From IMG/VR virus record IMGVR_UViG_3300030099_007836, positions 1 through 43,367 of that record: a stretch of 43,367 bases of DNA. One strand, written 5' to 3'. Made by a program: the position numbers and the translations under genes. Each line of letters begins with the position of its first letter. Positions within the stretch are counted from its first letter, which is position 1. A model generated the notes under the pieces. It saw nothing but the letters and a program-made list of their open reading frames with translations. It was not told the DNA's origin and did not search any database. Shown piece by piece: positions 15,001 through 23,900 of the stretch. This DNA is from a virus.

Positions 15001-16647
15001 AATACCATCCAGTTTTGCGTGGTCTGCAGTCGTAAAGTTTTCATCAGTTTGAGATGCTACAGCGAAGTCTATCGTACCATCAGCATCTTGATATGTTACC
15101 GTAATACCTGACTCAGTGTTACCCGTAAGCATGGCACCCACGATATCCTGAATCTCTTCATCAGTTTGATCTGCTGTTGCACCTGCTTCAATACCATCAA
15201 GTTTAGCGTGGTCTGCTGTAGTGAAGTTTTCATCTGTCTGTGATGCCACAGCGAAGTCTATGGTACCATCAGCATCTTGATATGTTACTGTAATACCAGA
15301 TTCAGTATTACCACTGAGCATAGCTCCAACAATGTCCTGAATTTCTTCATCAGTTTGATCTGCTGTAGCGTTTGCCTCGATGCCATTGAGTTTTGTGTGG
15401 TCGGCATCGGTGAACACGTTACTATCACTAGCATCCTCAACTAAAGTTCTTATCTCAGCAGCAGTTTGATCGGCTGTTGCACTCGTCTCAATACCTGAGA
15501 GTTTTGTTGCCAGAGCGTCAGTGAATGCATTAGTATCTGATTGTGCTTCATATAATGACTTGATCTCAGCACCTGTCTGATCTGCTGTTGCACCTGCTTC
15601 AATACCGTCCAGCTTTGAATGGTCTGCTGTTGTGAAATTTTCGTCAGTTTGTGATGCAACTGTGAAGTCTATCGTACCATCACCGTCTTGGTATGTTACT
15701 GTGATTCCTGATTCGGTATTACCTGTGAGCATGGCACCCACAATATCCTGAATCTCTTCATCAGTTTGATCTGCGGTTGCATTTGACTCGATTCCGTCAA
15801 GTTTTGAGTGGTCTGCATCGGTGAATACATTACTGTCAGATGCACTATCCACGAGTGTTCTTATTTCGGCAGCAGTCTGATCTGCAGTTGCAGCAGACTC
15901 AATCCCATCTAATTTTGTACCATCGGAAGCTACGTCTCTACCATCCACTGTACCAGATACAGTTATATTGCCCGTAACGTCGATGCCAGCAGTAAAATCA
16001 TGATTACCTGTAGATGTAATCGGACCGTTGCTTGCCACTGCGACTGACGCTGACCCATTCTCTATGGTGGTGCTATCAATGGCAGTGGTGGACGTATTTG
16101 TTACCTGACCTTGAGCGTTTATTGTTAGAATAGGTATGGCAGTTGATGATCCAACTGTGCCTGCTGACACACCTGTGTCTGCTAACTTAGCACTCGCAAT
16201 AGACCCTGCCAATTGTGCATTGGTTATAGTACCAACCAGTGAAGATGTAGGATAATCTGTAGCATCACTCAAGTTGAATGCTGGTGTATTGTTTGCACCA
16301 CCTAATGACAGTGACACTCCACCAAACGAAACTGTAGCGTTTGCTAATTGTGAGTTTGCTATCGTACCACTTAGACTACTGGTAGGATAATTTGTGGCAT
16401 CACTCAAATTGAACGCTGGAGTGGCATCTGCTGCTCCAAGTGCTACTGTAACACCACCTAACGATATTGTACTATTTGCTAAATTACTATTTGCTATCGC
16501 TGTAGATAGCACTGTTGTTCCATCTACTGTAATATTTCCATGTATTCTTACGTCAGACGCAAAGGTCGAGACACCAACAAACGTCGATATTCCACTGATG
16601 GTCTGAGTTAGTCCACCAACCTTGGATAAAACTCTTCCTCTTGACAT
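12070..16647 (-). CDS. Long repetitive tail fibre protein (1525 residues)
   Basis: N terminus MSRGRVLSKVGGLTQTISG. At least three internal repeat classes are seen: ten copies of K-L-x-x-I-E-x-x-A-T-A-D-Q-(T/S) (nine at about residues 240-660, one near 1390); six copies of (E/S)xxQDIVGAM followed by NTESGITVTYQD; and four copies of TPAFxLSDATxYPTSSL. The repeats alternate, as expected for a trimeric fibre shaft. The last 70 residues (LGSNSVRWSNIYG ... NEVDGTW ... QEGEDDLFLFN) match the end of the neighbouring fibre at 16680-18584, so this is a shared tip or capping domain. A late promoter at 16677-16684 lies just upstream. Virion fibre is confident; which fibre of the T4 scheme it replaces is not known. 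Confidence 0.8.
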   Translation of the reverse strand: MSRGRVLSKVGGLTQTISGISTFVGVSTFASDVRIHGNITVDGTTVLSTAIANSNLANSTISLGGVTVALGAADATPAFNLSDATNYPTSSLSGTIANSQLANATVSFGGVSLSLGGANNTPAFNLSDATDYPTSSLVGTITNAQLAGSIASAKLADTGVSAGTVGSSTAIPILTINAQGQVTNTSTTAIDSTTIENGSASVAVASNGPITSTGNHDFTAGIDVTGNITVSGTVDGRDVASDGTKLDGIESAATADQTAAEIRTLVDSASDSNVFTDADHSKLDGIESNATADQTDEEIQDIVGAMLTGNTESGITVTYQDGDGTIDFTVASQTDENFTTADHSKLDGIEAGATADQTGAEIKSLYEAQSDTNAFTDALATKLSGIETSATADQTAAEIRTLVEDASDSNVFTDADHTKLNGIEANATADQTDEEIQDIVGAMLSGNTESGITVTYQDADGTIDFAVASQTDENFTTADHAKLDGIEAGATADQTDEEIQDIVGAMLTGNTESGITVTYQDADGTIDFAVASQTDENFTTADHAKLDGIEAGATADQSDAEIKTAYENNSDTNAFTDALLSKLNAIESGATADQTSEEIQDIVGAMLSSNTESGITVTYQDSDGTIDFAVASQTDENFTTADHSKLDGIEAGATADQTASEILTLIKTVDGSGSGLDADTLDGISSASFLRSDTSDAFTGTLTVSGAATVDNLTLDGNTVTTSSGNLTIDSAGGTTTVADNLAVSGNLTVNGTTTTVNATTVNIADKNIQVATGAADDSAADGGGITIDSGDGDKTFQFEATGDNFGSSENMNLADGKVYKIDNTSVLSATTLGSSVTGSSLTSLGTISTGVWQGTAIGNAYLANSTMSVGGVTLTLGGTDATPAFNLSDATNYPTSSLSGTITNAQLAGSIAASKLAGSIGNAKLSNSSVSYGGVSLSLGGSDATPAFDLSDATNYPTSSLSGTITNAQLAGSIASSKLANTGVSAASYGSASAIPIITVNAQGQITALSTASVDIDATQITEGNTSMSVDDSGTGSIVATIDGSTLATFAAAGITLSSGAFVGNLTGNVTGNTSGSSGSCTGNSATATKLANARTIAGVSFDGSANISLNNNAITNGAGYITSSGTSAACSGNSATATLAANSTITANNSTNETVYPVFVDGATGTQGLESDTGLSYNPSSNTLTTTTFVGALTGNVTGNVSGSSGSTTGNAATATKLATARTIAGVSFDGSANIALNNANITNGAGYVTANTQLSNEQVQDIVGAMVSSNTESGITVTYQDGDGTLDFSVASQTDNNFTNTLKSKLDGIASGATNVTNNNQLTNGAGYITSQRSVESVQDIVGAMVSSNSESGITVTYQDGDGTLDFSVASQTDNNFTNADHSKLDGIESGATADQTASEILTLIKTVDGSGSGLDADTLDGVSSGSFLRSDTADTMTATLTARTIVPQSDSTYNLGSNSVRWSNIYGDNIRTGDLHLSNEHLGGNEVDGTWGHYQIQEGEDDLFLFNKRSGKKYRFLLQQV
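12460..15925 (-). repeat. Fibre-gene repeat region
   Basis: Degenerate tandem repeats encoding the KLDGIEAGATADQT and QDIVGAM...NTESGITVTYQD units. Several DNA copies are nearly identical over 60 bases or more, for example those around 14755, 15055, 15247 and 15655. This creates substrate for in-frame gain or loss of units, and it is also a place where short-read assembly could collapse copies. Confidence 0.75.
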
Positions 16648-16676
16648 AACGGGTATTTAGAAATCCTAATCTTTTA

Positions 16677-16684
16677 TATTTATA
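16677..16684 (-). promoter_or_regulatory. T4-type late promoter TATAAATA
   Basis: Exact minus-strand TATAAATA, 30 bases upstream of the long fibre start at 16647. It overlaps the last codons and stop of the upstream fibre gene (which ends at 16680), so the promoter is embedded in coding sequence. Confidence 0.75.
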
Positions 16685-18584
16685 CTTCGGTTAGGCTGAT
16701 TTTGTATTTTTTACCCGATATATTGTTCAGCATGTAGATATCCTCCTCACCCTCTTGCAATGTCCAACTACCTGATGTTCCATCTACCTCATTCACTCTT
16801 TTACCTACATTTGAAAAATGCATATCAGCACAGTAGAAATCGGAAGCGTATATTTCATTTAGTGCTACAGTGCTTGAACCAATGCTTCTAAGACCATTCA
16901 CATCGGGTATCATATTTCCCTTCAAGGTTATATTAGTGACAGTGACATCAGGATCTCCTGTCAATCCAGTGCATGAACCGTTGAAAGCTGATGCTGTCAA
17001 CGTATTGGTTGACGGATTGTATTTTAGACTGCTATCACTTCTCAATCTCTCACCACTTCCACCTGCAGTATCAACAAATGTTATAAAGTGATCGGCAGCA
17101 GTGGAGTCAGTTGCTGTAATATCTATAAATGCTGTTACTACATCAGTAAGTGCCGAACCATCTAAAGCAGGCAGAGCACCTGAAAGATCACTTGACGATA
17201 GACCACCACTAAATGATGATGCCGATAATGCACCTGTTGCAGCATTAAATGTCAAAGCGGTGCTTGACTTTGCTGCTTGCTCACCCGTCGCACTGCCTAC
17301 AAACAATATATTAGTTGTGGTATCAGTGGTGTCTGCTGCTACAGTAACCAATGTAGACGCACCAGTGACTGTTCCTGTGAGATTACCTGTTACATTGCCT
17401 TGAAGATTACCAGTGACATTACCAGTCAAATCTCCTGTAAATGTACCTGCGATTGCACCTGTGCCTGTAATAGTAGGCGAGGTCAATGTTTTGTTAGCAA
17501 GAGTCTGTGTGCCCGTGTCTGAAACAAGGGTCGCATCGCTATTACCAATTACTGAACCACCTGGTAAAGTTAGTTTATTTGTTGCCCCAACACTATGATC
17601 AGCAGCAGTAATTATTTGACCATGAGAGTTCACATGGCAATTTAATTGTATTTGTCCTTCAATTGATGAATTGTCACCTCTGACCTCAAGTATTTGAGTG
17701 GCAGGGTCAACCTCTAAATTACCAGATGAAGAACTAATATTACCTGTCAAATTACCCGTCACATTTCCTGTCACATTACCAGTGACATCACCTGTCAAAT
17801 CTCCCTCAACATCTCCTGTGATATCTCCTGTCACATTACCAGTGACATTACCAGTCACATTTCCAGTAAGATTACCGTCAAACACTGGTGCAGATGCAAT
17901 ACCACTGACACTCAAATGCTCAACATAAAAAGGAGAATCAGGAGCTAGTGATCCTATGCCAGAAGAGACTGAAGTAAATGTAAGTCCTACACCAAGTCTT
18001 ATTACATTGATTTCATCAACTAACTCAAATCCCTGTGCGTCCTCAAACTTTATACTAGAGTCAGCGATAGAGAATATTGATGTGATACCTGATGCATGTT
18101 GTCCTACAGGCAATTCCATAACTGACAAACCTGCACCGACTCTTACCGTAGTTACTCCGCTACTTACAGTAAATTCATTTGCATCTGAAAAATCTAATGT
18201 ATTTTTATTGATTATTACAGTGGCAATACCAACTTGAATCGTGCCACCTATACCTGTATTTTCTTTCGCTTCTGTTACAACAACACCATTTCCCTGAAAA
18301 TTTAATGTGGTTGTTGACCCTGCAAAACCAACTGGTGTTACTCCTTGATCTTGTACGGTGAAACCAAATGCTGATCCACCACCTGTACCTGAAGGTGGTG
18401 CTGCCCAGAATCTCTCTCCATTTGTATTAGCATATAATATAAACTCATTGTTATTTGGCAAACCTAAATTAGGTTCTGCCTCTTCCAGACCAAGAAAGGA
18501 CGGGAATCCATTTGTTTGATTTCTGAATGTAGATAAACCAGCATAACTGGTTACACCGACTCTGCCTGAAAGTAGTCTTCCCAT
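16680..18584 (-). CDS. Tail fibre protein with GNVTG repeats (634 residues)
   Basis: The N terminus, MGRLLSGRVGVTSYAGLST, resembles that of the 1525-residue fibre, suggesting a common attachment domain. Around residues 225-275 and 385-405 are runs of a five-residue unit, G-(N/D)-(V/L/I)-(T/Q)-G, such as GNVTGNVTG and GDLTGDVTG. The C terminus (about 565-634) contains RSIGSSTVALNEIYASDFYC, NEVDGTSGSW and QEGEEDIYMLN, homologous to the end of the downstream fibre. No Cys-rich or catalytic motif is present. Only one base separates its start from the upstream 112-residue gene. Its product is most likely a trimeric fibre; the precise position on the virion is not known. Confidence 0.75.
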   Translation of the reverse strand: MGRLLSGRVGVTSYAGLSTFRNQTNGFPSFLGLEEAEPNLGLPNNNEFILYANTNGERFWAAPPSGTGGGSAFGFTVQDQGVTPVGFAGSTTTLNFQGNGVVVTEAKENTGIGGTIQVGIATVIINKNTLDFSDANEFTVSSGVTTVRVGAGLSVMELPVGQHASGITSIFSIADSSIKFEDAQGFELVDEINVIRLGVGLTFTSVSSGIGSLAPDSPFYVEHLSVSGIASAPVFDGNLTGNVTGNVTGNVTGDITGDVEGDLTGDVTGNVTGNVTGNLTGNISSSSGNLEVDPATQILEVRGDNSSIEGQIQLNCHVNSHGQIITAADHSVGATNKLTLPGGSVIGNSDATLVSDTGTQTLANKTLTSPTITGTGAIAGTFTGDLTGNVTGNLQGNVTGNLTGTVTGASTLVTVAADTTDTTTNILFVGSATGEQAAKSSTALTFNAATGALSASSFSGGLSSSDLSGALPALDGSALTDVVTAFIDITATDSTAADHFITFVDTAGGSGERLRSDSSLKYNPSTNTLTASAFNGSCTGLTGDPDVTVTNITLKGNMIPDVNGLRSIGSSTVALNEIYASDFYCADMHFSNVGKRVNEVDGTSGSWTLQEGEEDIYMLNNISGKKYKISLTEV

Positions 18585-18585
18585 T

Positions 18586-18924
18586 TTACTTAGCGTTCTC
18601 CAGTATGCTAACTATGCATTTTTGTGTGTTCAAGAAATCACCTTGAATCTTGAGCACGTCACCTGTTTCTAATACTAATCTTCCATCTAAGAATGACATG
18701 GCATCCTGATGGGGTATACGTCCTAATTCAATTATAGGAGTATCAACTGAATCTCTACTGTGATATACACTGAATGATGTCACAGATGAACTCGTACCCA
18801 CGTTTGCTACGTTGCCATAGATGACTAGCGATGAAACACCAGGTGGACATGTGTATATGCCGACCTTTGATGTGGTCAGTGTATGAGTTACAGTCTTGAA
18901 TTTATTTAATGGAATCGCAGCCAT
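18586..18924 (-). CDS. Small virion-associated protein (112 residues)
   Basis: Starts MAAIPLNKFKTVTHTLT and reads as a compact all-beta protein (alternating hydrophobic strands such as SSLVIYGNVANVG and VLKIQGDFLNTQKCIVSIL). Embedded between two fibre or structural genes with no gap (its start abuts the stop at 18925, and 1 base separates it from the next gene), it is certainly part of the late operon. Small proteins like this between cyanophage structural genes are often virion or fibre-attachment proteins, but I cannot name the family. No signal or membrane segment. Confidence 0.55.
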   Translation of the reverse strand: MAAIPLNKFKTVTHTLTTSKVGIYTCPPGVSSLVIYGNVANVGTSSSVTSFSVYHSRDSVDTPIIELGRIPHQDAMSFLDGRLVLETGDVLKIQGDFLNTQKCIVSILENAK

Positions 18925-20964
18925 TTAGAATTGTCCTCCGAGAGCGATAATAAGTGGAGTCATTTGAGCTTGGATGCTCTTCTTGAAAGCATCACCAGAA
19001 ATGTCACCTGTCTGTTGATTGATGGTGAAATTGTCACCAACTTTCAGGTTACCTCTCTCATCCGTAGATGTATAGACAACCTTACCACCTTGCTCAGATA
19101 TTGCTTGGTTTTCTGGTATTGCTACACCACCCTTACTTGGACGTGATGTATTGATGTCTATACCAGAACCTACATGTTCAAAAGTATATGATGAAGCAAG
19201 GATCAATGACTGTCTGGCGAACGGGACAGTCGAACCAACACCGACTGCGTTTGGTAACGTCTGGTCGATGGTGATTGTGGAGACACCAGCTGTAACAGGT
19301 GTCGCACTATTTATAGTATAATAGACGGGTGCCATAGTAGGACTCGCCTCTGCTGTAGTTCCTGAAGTTGGATCAGCTATTGTTACCGTCGGTGCTCCAC
19401 GATATTGTGATCCTGATGATGTTACTTCAATTGAAGTTATACTACCAAAACCATTCACAACAGCAACACCTTCGGCACCTCTTCCACCTGGACCTGTAGG
19501 AGATGCTATGGTAACAAGTGGTGGATTTGAACTCGTATATCCTGTACCTGCGTTGGTGACGGTGAAACTACTTACCTCATTGAATAATTCACCTAGGTAG
19601 AATGCCTGACCTGTGAAAGGTCTACTTGTTAAACTTCCAACTGTAATAGTATTATCTTCTGTTATCCCTGCCACCGCTACAGCACCTGTTTGATTTACTG
19701 TGCCAACACCTGAAGCAACCAATCCCCTTGTTCCAAATGAAGCGTTTGAATTATTGACATCGCACTGACCTCCCGATACAGCAGTGATACCAGTCACATT
19801 ACAGATAGTAAATATAGAAACTAATTGAGCATAAGCATTGTTGCTTATAGTAACACCAATGCCACCTTGATTATACTGTGTATATGAATCAACGTTCATT
19901 GATTTCAAACCTTCAACATGAGATCCATCTACCTTCAAACCTTGACTATTTGGTATGAAGTTTGTACAGTTTCTTATGTAAGGTGATTGTGTAATGATAC
20001 CTGCTGAACCGTCGGGTGGGAAAGCAATGATAGCACCTGTATTTGCAGCACCTACAAATGATAGATTCTGGAACAGTGTACCATTCTTAGCATGAAATAG
20101 ATCTACACCAGTATTTGATGGAGTTATCTGTGTCTGTCTTAGATCATCACCATCAATAGTAACATTGTTTGGTACTATAACTGGGTTATTTTCAGTATAT
20201 AAACCAGCAGCAACTCTTATCGTATCACCTGTCTGTGCCATGGTACATGCAGCACCAATTGTCCGTTTCGCTGTCTTCAGGGTAAATCCATCAAAACCAT
20301 CATCACCATCTTCATTTACATGTATAATATTGGTAACACTGGCACCTGCACCAACCCACAATAATTCACCCGTATCACTCGCTGCTAAAATACTTTTAGC
20401 AACACCAACTGCACCTGAAGAATCAAGGAATGTGCCACCTATTTGTACAAAACCATTACTACTATCACCTGGTGCTCTTGCAACTTGTAAAAGATATTCG
20501 GGGAGTGTACTTCCTATGCCTACACGTTTATTTGTAGGATCAAAAACAAAATTGTCAGCACCCTGAAATTTACCATTAGATGCTTTCTTAAATTGTATAG
20601 AATTGTTAGCGTCAGAAGCGAGAGTAAATATTTCTGCCTCTGATGACCAAGATACACCTGTGCCTGAACCTGATGATATTATAACTTGTCCGTCAGTGCC
20701 TGCCCCCTCTGCATTATCCTTAATTGCACCACCAAATAGTGCGTCACCTCTAACATCTAAACCATTTGCAGGTTGTGTGCTTCCTATACCAACCTGACCT
20801 GCTGCCACTATGCCATCAAAGTTGGCAGTTGTTGCTACATCAAGACCGAATTTGGCATCAGTTTTACCAATACCAGTTTTATTCGTTTGAGCATCAACAA
20901 CCAGAGCGTCATCACCGACCTCCAGTCCTTTTTCGACAGCAAACTTCTTATTTACTGATGCCAT
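18925..20964 (-). CDS. Virion structural protein with beta-helix region (679 residues)
   Basis: Starts MASVNKKFAVEKGLEVGDDA. Residues about 213-400 read as a right-handed beta-helix: HVNEDGDDGFDGFTLKTAKRTI followed by GDTIRVAAGLYTENNPVIVP and TIDGDDLRQTQI, the opening used by pectate-lyase-fold proteins. Around 460-540 are two copies of a Gly/Pro module (GTGYTSSNPPLVTIASP and GSQYRGAPTVTIADP), also seen in gp5 and the collar fibre here. The beta-helix could bind or cleave polysaccharide, but catalytic residues cannot be assigned. A weaker late-promoter-like GATAAATA lies at 20990-20997. Probably a baseplate-attached or fibre protein. Confidence 0.7.
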   Translation of the reverse strand: MASVNKKFAVEKGLEVGDDALVVDAQTNKTGIGKTDAKFGLDVATTANFDGIVAAGQVGIGSTQPANGLDVRGDALFGGAIKDNAEGAGTDGQVIISSGSGTGVSWSSEAEIFTLASDANNSIQFKKASNGKFQGADNFVFDPTNKRVGIGSTLPEYLLQVARAPGDSSNGFVQIGGTFLDSSGAVGVAKSILAASDTGELLWVGAGASVTNIIHVNEDGDDGFDGFTLKTAKRTIGAACTMAQTGDTIRVAAGLYTENNPVIVPNNVTIDGDDLRQTQITPSNTGVDLFHAKNGTLFQNLSFVGAANTGAIIAFPPDGSAGIITQSPYIRNCTNFIPNSQGLKVDGSHVEGLKSMNVDSYTQYNQGGIGVTISNNAYAQLVSIFTICNVTGITAVSGGQCDVNNSNASFGTRGLVASGVGTVNQTGAVAVAGITEDNTITVGSLTSRPFTGQAFYLGELFNEVSSFTVTNAGTGYTSSNPPLVTIASPTGPGGRGAEGVAVVNGFGSITSIEVTSSGSQYRGAPTVTIADPTSGTTAEASPTMAPVYYTINSATPVTAGVSTITIDQTLPNAVGVGSTVPFARQSLILASSYTFEHVGSGIDINTSRPSKGGVAIPENQAISEQGGKVVYTSTDERGNLKVGDNFTINQQTGDISGDAFKKSIQAQMTPLIIALGGQF

Positions 20965-20989
20965 TTACCAGTGCACTCCTAAGTATTTG

Positions 20990-20997
20990 TATTTATC
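20990..20997 (-). promoter_or_regulatory. Late-promoter-like GATAAATA
   Basis: The minus strand reads GATAAATA, one mismatch from TATAAATA, 26 bases before the ATG at 20964 and overlapping the stop codon region of the upstream gene. The spacing is the same as for the exact late promoters in this window, so it may be a weaker late promoter. Confidence 0.5.
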
Positions 20998-23900
20998 AAC
21001 TGACACGCATGATATAGGCGATTGCATAATATGGAGGAAGGTTTTTACCAGTAACACTTTCCGAACCTGCAGGTGCTGAAGCAGTCAATGATAGACTTCC
21101 ACTCTGACCAATCTGGTCACCAGATGTAGAACCAGGTGTGGAGTTATTCGCTGCAAAGTCCTGAGTACCACTGCTATCTAAAATGTAACCACCTGCTGCG
21201 TCAGCAAGAACAGCACCACTTGTTTGAGTAGAATGTCTCACTGGGTGACCGTGACTACCACCCGTAGCAGTGTGAGTGTGTGTTGGTACGATAGAGTCTG
21301 CACTACCACCAGTGCTATCATCAGCGTACGCAGAACCACGACCAACGACAAATCTATCAACCAGGTTTGGTGCCCCTGCTGCTTGTGCTGCTGCTGAGTT
21401 ATTACATAAAACCCAATTGGTTGGTACGTTACCGTCTGAACCAGACCACATTATAATACCACCGATAGGAACAACTCCATTTCCAACAAAATCACCAGCA
21501 GTTACAGTTCCTGTGATGTTAGCGTCATCAGTTGAGGTAAGTTGCTCTGCTGTAACCGTTCCCGATGCAGTGACACTTGTTGCGGTTACACTGCTTGAAG
21601 CAATAAGGTTTGTGCTATTTACATTTCCACCAGATGTGATATTATTACATGTAATATCAGTCGTGTCAATTGATCCTGAGGTTGATATACCAGTTACGTT
21701 TAGATTTCGACTTATGATAGCATCGAATCCCACATTGATATTATTGGTGACTGATAATGTATTTGATGTCAGTGTCGCTCCAGCAAATGTGAGAGCTGAA
21801 CTATCTTGCAATTCACCACTTGTACCTATGGTAACAACACGTCCTGAAGTAAGATCATCCACCTTCAAACTTGTAATGCTTACATTACCAGTGACACTCA
21901 TTACCTCACCATTATCGGCAAAGGTTTGACCAACCGCAACTCTGTCGAATACATGGTGCTCACTACCATTCTCTACTGATACAGAACCAAAACGTTGCCA
22001 CTTCTCTGTTCCTGTCTCATTTGTTTGAACCCAACCGACATATCCCCCTCTGTTTACACTGGTTGCAAACAAAATATTATCACCAGTTTGTGATGATGGA
22101 GGTTCTGTCTCTTGAACACCAACAAATACCTGTTTACCTATGGCACCAGTCCGATTTCCTCTTAGTTTGAGGTCAATAACATCAGTATTTGAATTACTGT
22201 AGAAGTTCTGATTGACAGTGAGGTTGTCAAATGATGCTACAGTTGGAAGTTGTGCTGTTGGAGCTGACACTGAGGTAGTATCAAATTCATCAATAGTTGA
22301 TACCTCCTCACCAGTAAGAGCATCAATTTTCTTTCGCCCAATAAAGAATTCACCCTTGTCATTCATGGCGGTGTATACCACTAATCCACCACGTGTTTGT
22401 TCTGACTGTGCTAATATTTGCTCATCATTATCAAGTACTCTGTCTTGAACCTGTGGCATCGCAGTTGAGTAGTTACCTGGTCCAAAACCAACATACTCAA
22501 ATGTGTGTCCTGACGCTCTTATCAACGAGTTTCTTCTAGTTTCTACTGGTATAACCTTGATTTTGACTGCTGCTACATTTTTAGCATGAGATGTAGCGTT
22601 TGTACCAAGAGCACCTCTTAGAATTTTTGTTCTATTTTTATCAGTGATCCTAACGATTTCATCTTCAATCTGTAAATAATCACCTCTTTTGAGCATACTT
22701 CTGTCTGCCAAGTTGATTGAAGCAGATGTAGCAGTGACAGCACTATTCAATTCAGTGGTAAATCCACCGTAAATTGGCATAGTTTGATTGAATCCTTTTG
22801 CACTGATACCAGATCCATGTGCTATAGCAGCAGCACCTGAGAATGCAGGTTGTGATGCTGTCCTTCCTATGTTGACAGTAAGTGAAGAACCATATCCAAT
22901 TCTATCAGTAATAGTATGTGTGCCATTATAAACTGAGTTTGCACCACTAATAATGATCTCATCTCCTCTACGTAGACCTATGTCAGAATGTAAAGTGACG
23001 GTTGCTATACCACTAATTCTATCGTGAAGTATATTAGTGACCTGTGTAGACACACCGACATGATATATAAATCCACCAGATTCAGAGAAATTATTGTCCG
23101 CAGAACCTCCAAACTTGATCTGTTTGGAATCGTCTATGTTTGTTATCTTATGAACACCATTATAGGAATCACTTCCAACTCCTATAACCTGTATTATATC
23201 ACCCTTCGCATTGTTAATTGTACCTACAGTAAGGGCACAGTCTGTGGTAGATCCTGATGGTCTAAAAGGCACACCTTGTATCTGAAGTATATCCCCAACC
23301 TCATATGCTGAACCATAATTGTTGATGTCTACACTGGTTATGGTACCGCTTGAACCCACAGTGACATCAACTGTAGCACCTCTACCACTTCCTCCTTTTA
23401 ATGGTATGTTGAAGTAAAACTCAGCATCACCACTACTTCTTCCATAACCCACACCACCAGTATTATTACTAAATCCTGTGATACCATTCAATCCATGATC
23501 CACTATAGTATCTAACGTTATTTGTCCAGTGTCATGACCACCACCTGTGACACCAATACCTAAGTTCGACTCTTGAATGAAACTGTGAACTAATTCCTTA
23601 GTGATACTATTTTTAGGATCATTTGTGATAACCTGTCCGATCTTTTCTCTCAAGGCATGAGATACTGCTGCTTCAGGATCAAAGTCTATATTATCTACAT
23701 CTGTTTTTGGTCTAAGATTATTGATATTCTGAGCAAAGAAGTTTACAGTAGTAGAGAAGGGACTTACGTTAGGTTGTGATATGTAACCTAAAACTGTTAA
23801 ATCATATATTCCGTCCTGTACATCTTTCTTGAACTCTTGTACCACCTCATTATTGAATACTTGATATGTCTTATTGAATTCTCTTTTTGTAAAAAACGGT

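Noticed and set aside
12070-16647. Possibility that the 1525-residue gene is several misassembled genes
   Set aside because: The frame is continuous and ends in a proper fibre tip domain; repeats may be collapsed or expanded, but nothing indicates a false join.
11278-18237. Many long open frames on the plus strand opposite the fibre genes (for example 12917-13144, 13190-13588, 14348-14680)
   Set aside because: They mirror the repetitive, codon-biased fibre genes on the minus strand; compositions rich in Val, Pro and Ala without start signals mark them as shadows.
19308-19315. TATAAATA on the minus strand inside the 679-residue structural gene
   Set aside because: It is in mid-gene with no start codon or ribosome site suitably downstream; a chance match in AT-rich coding sequence.
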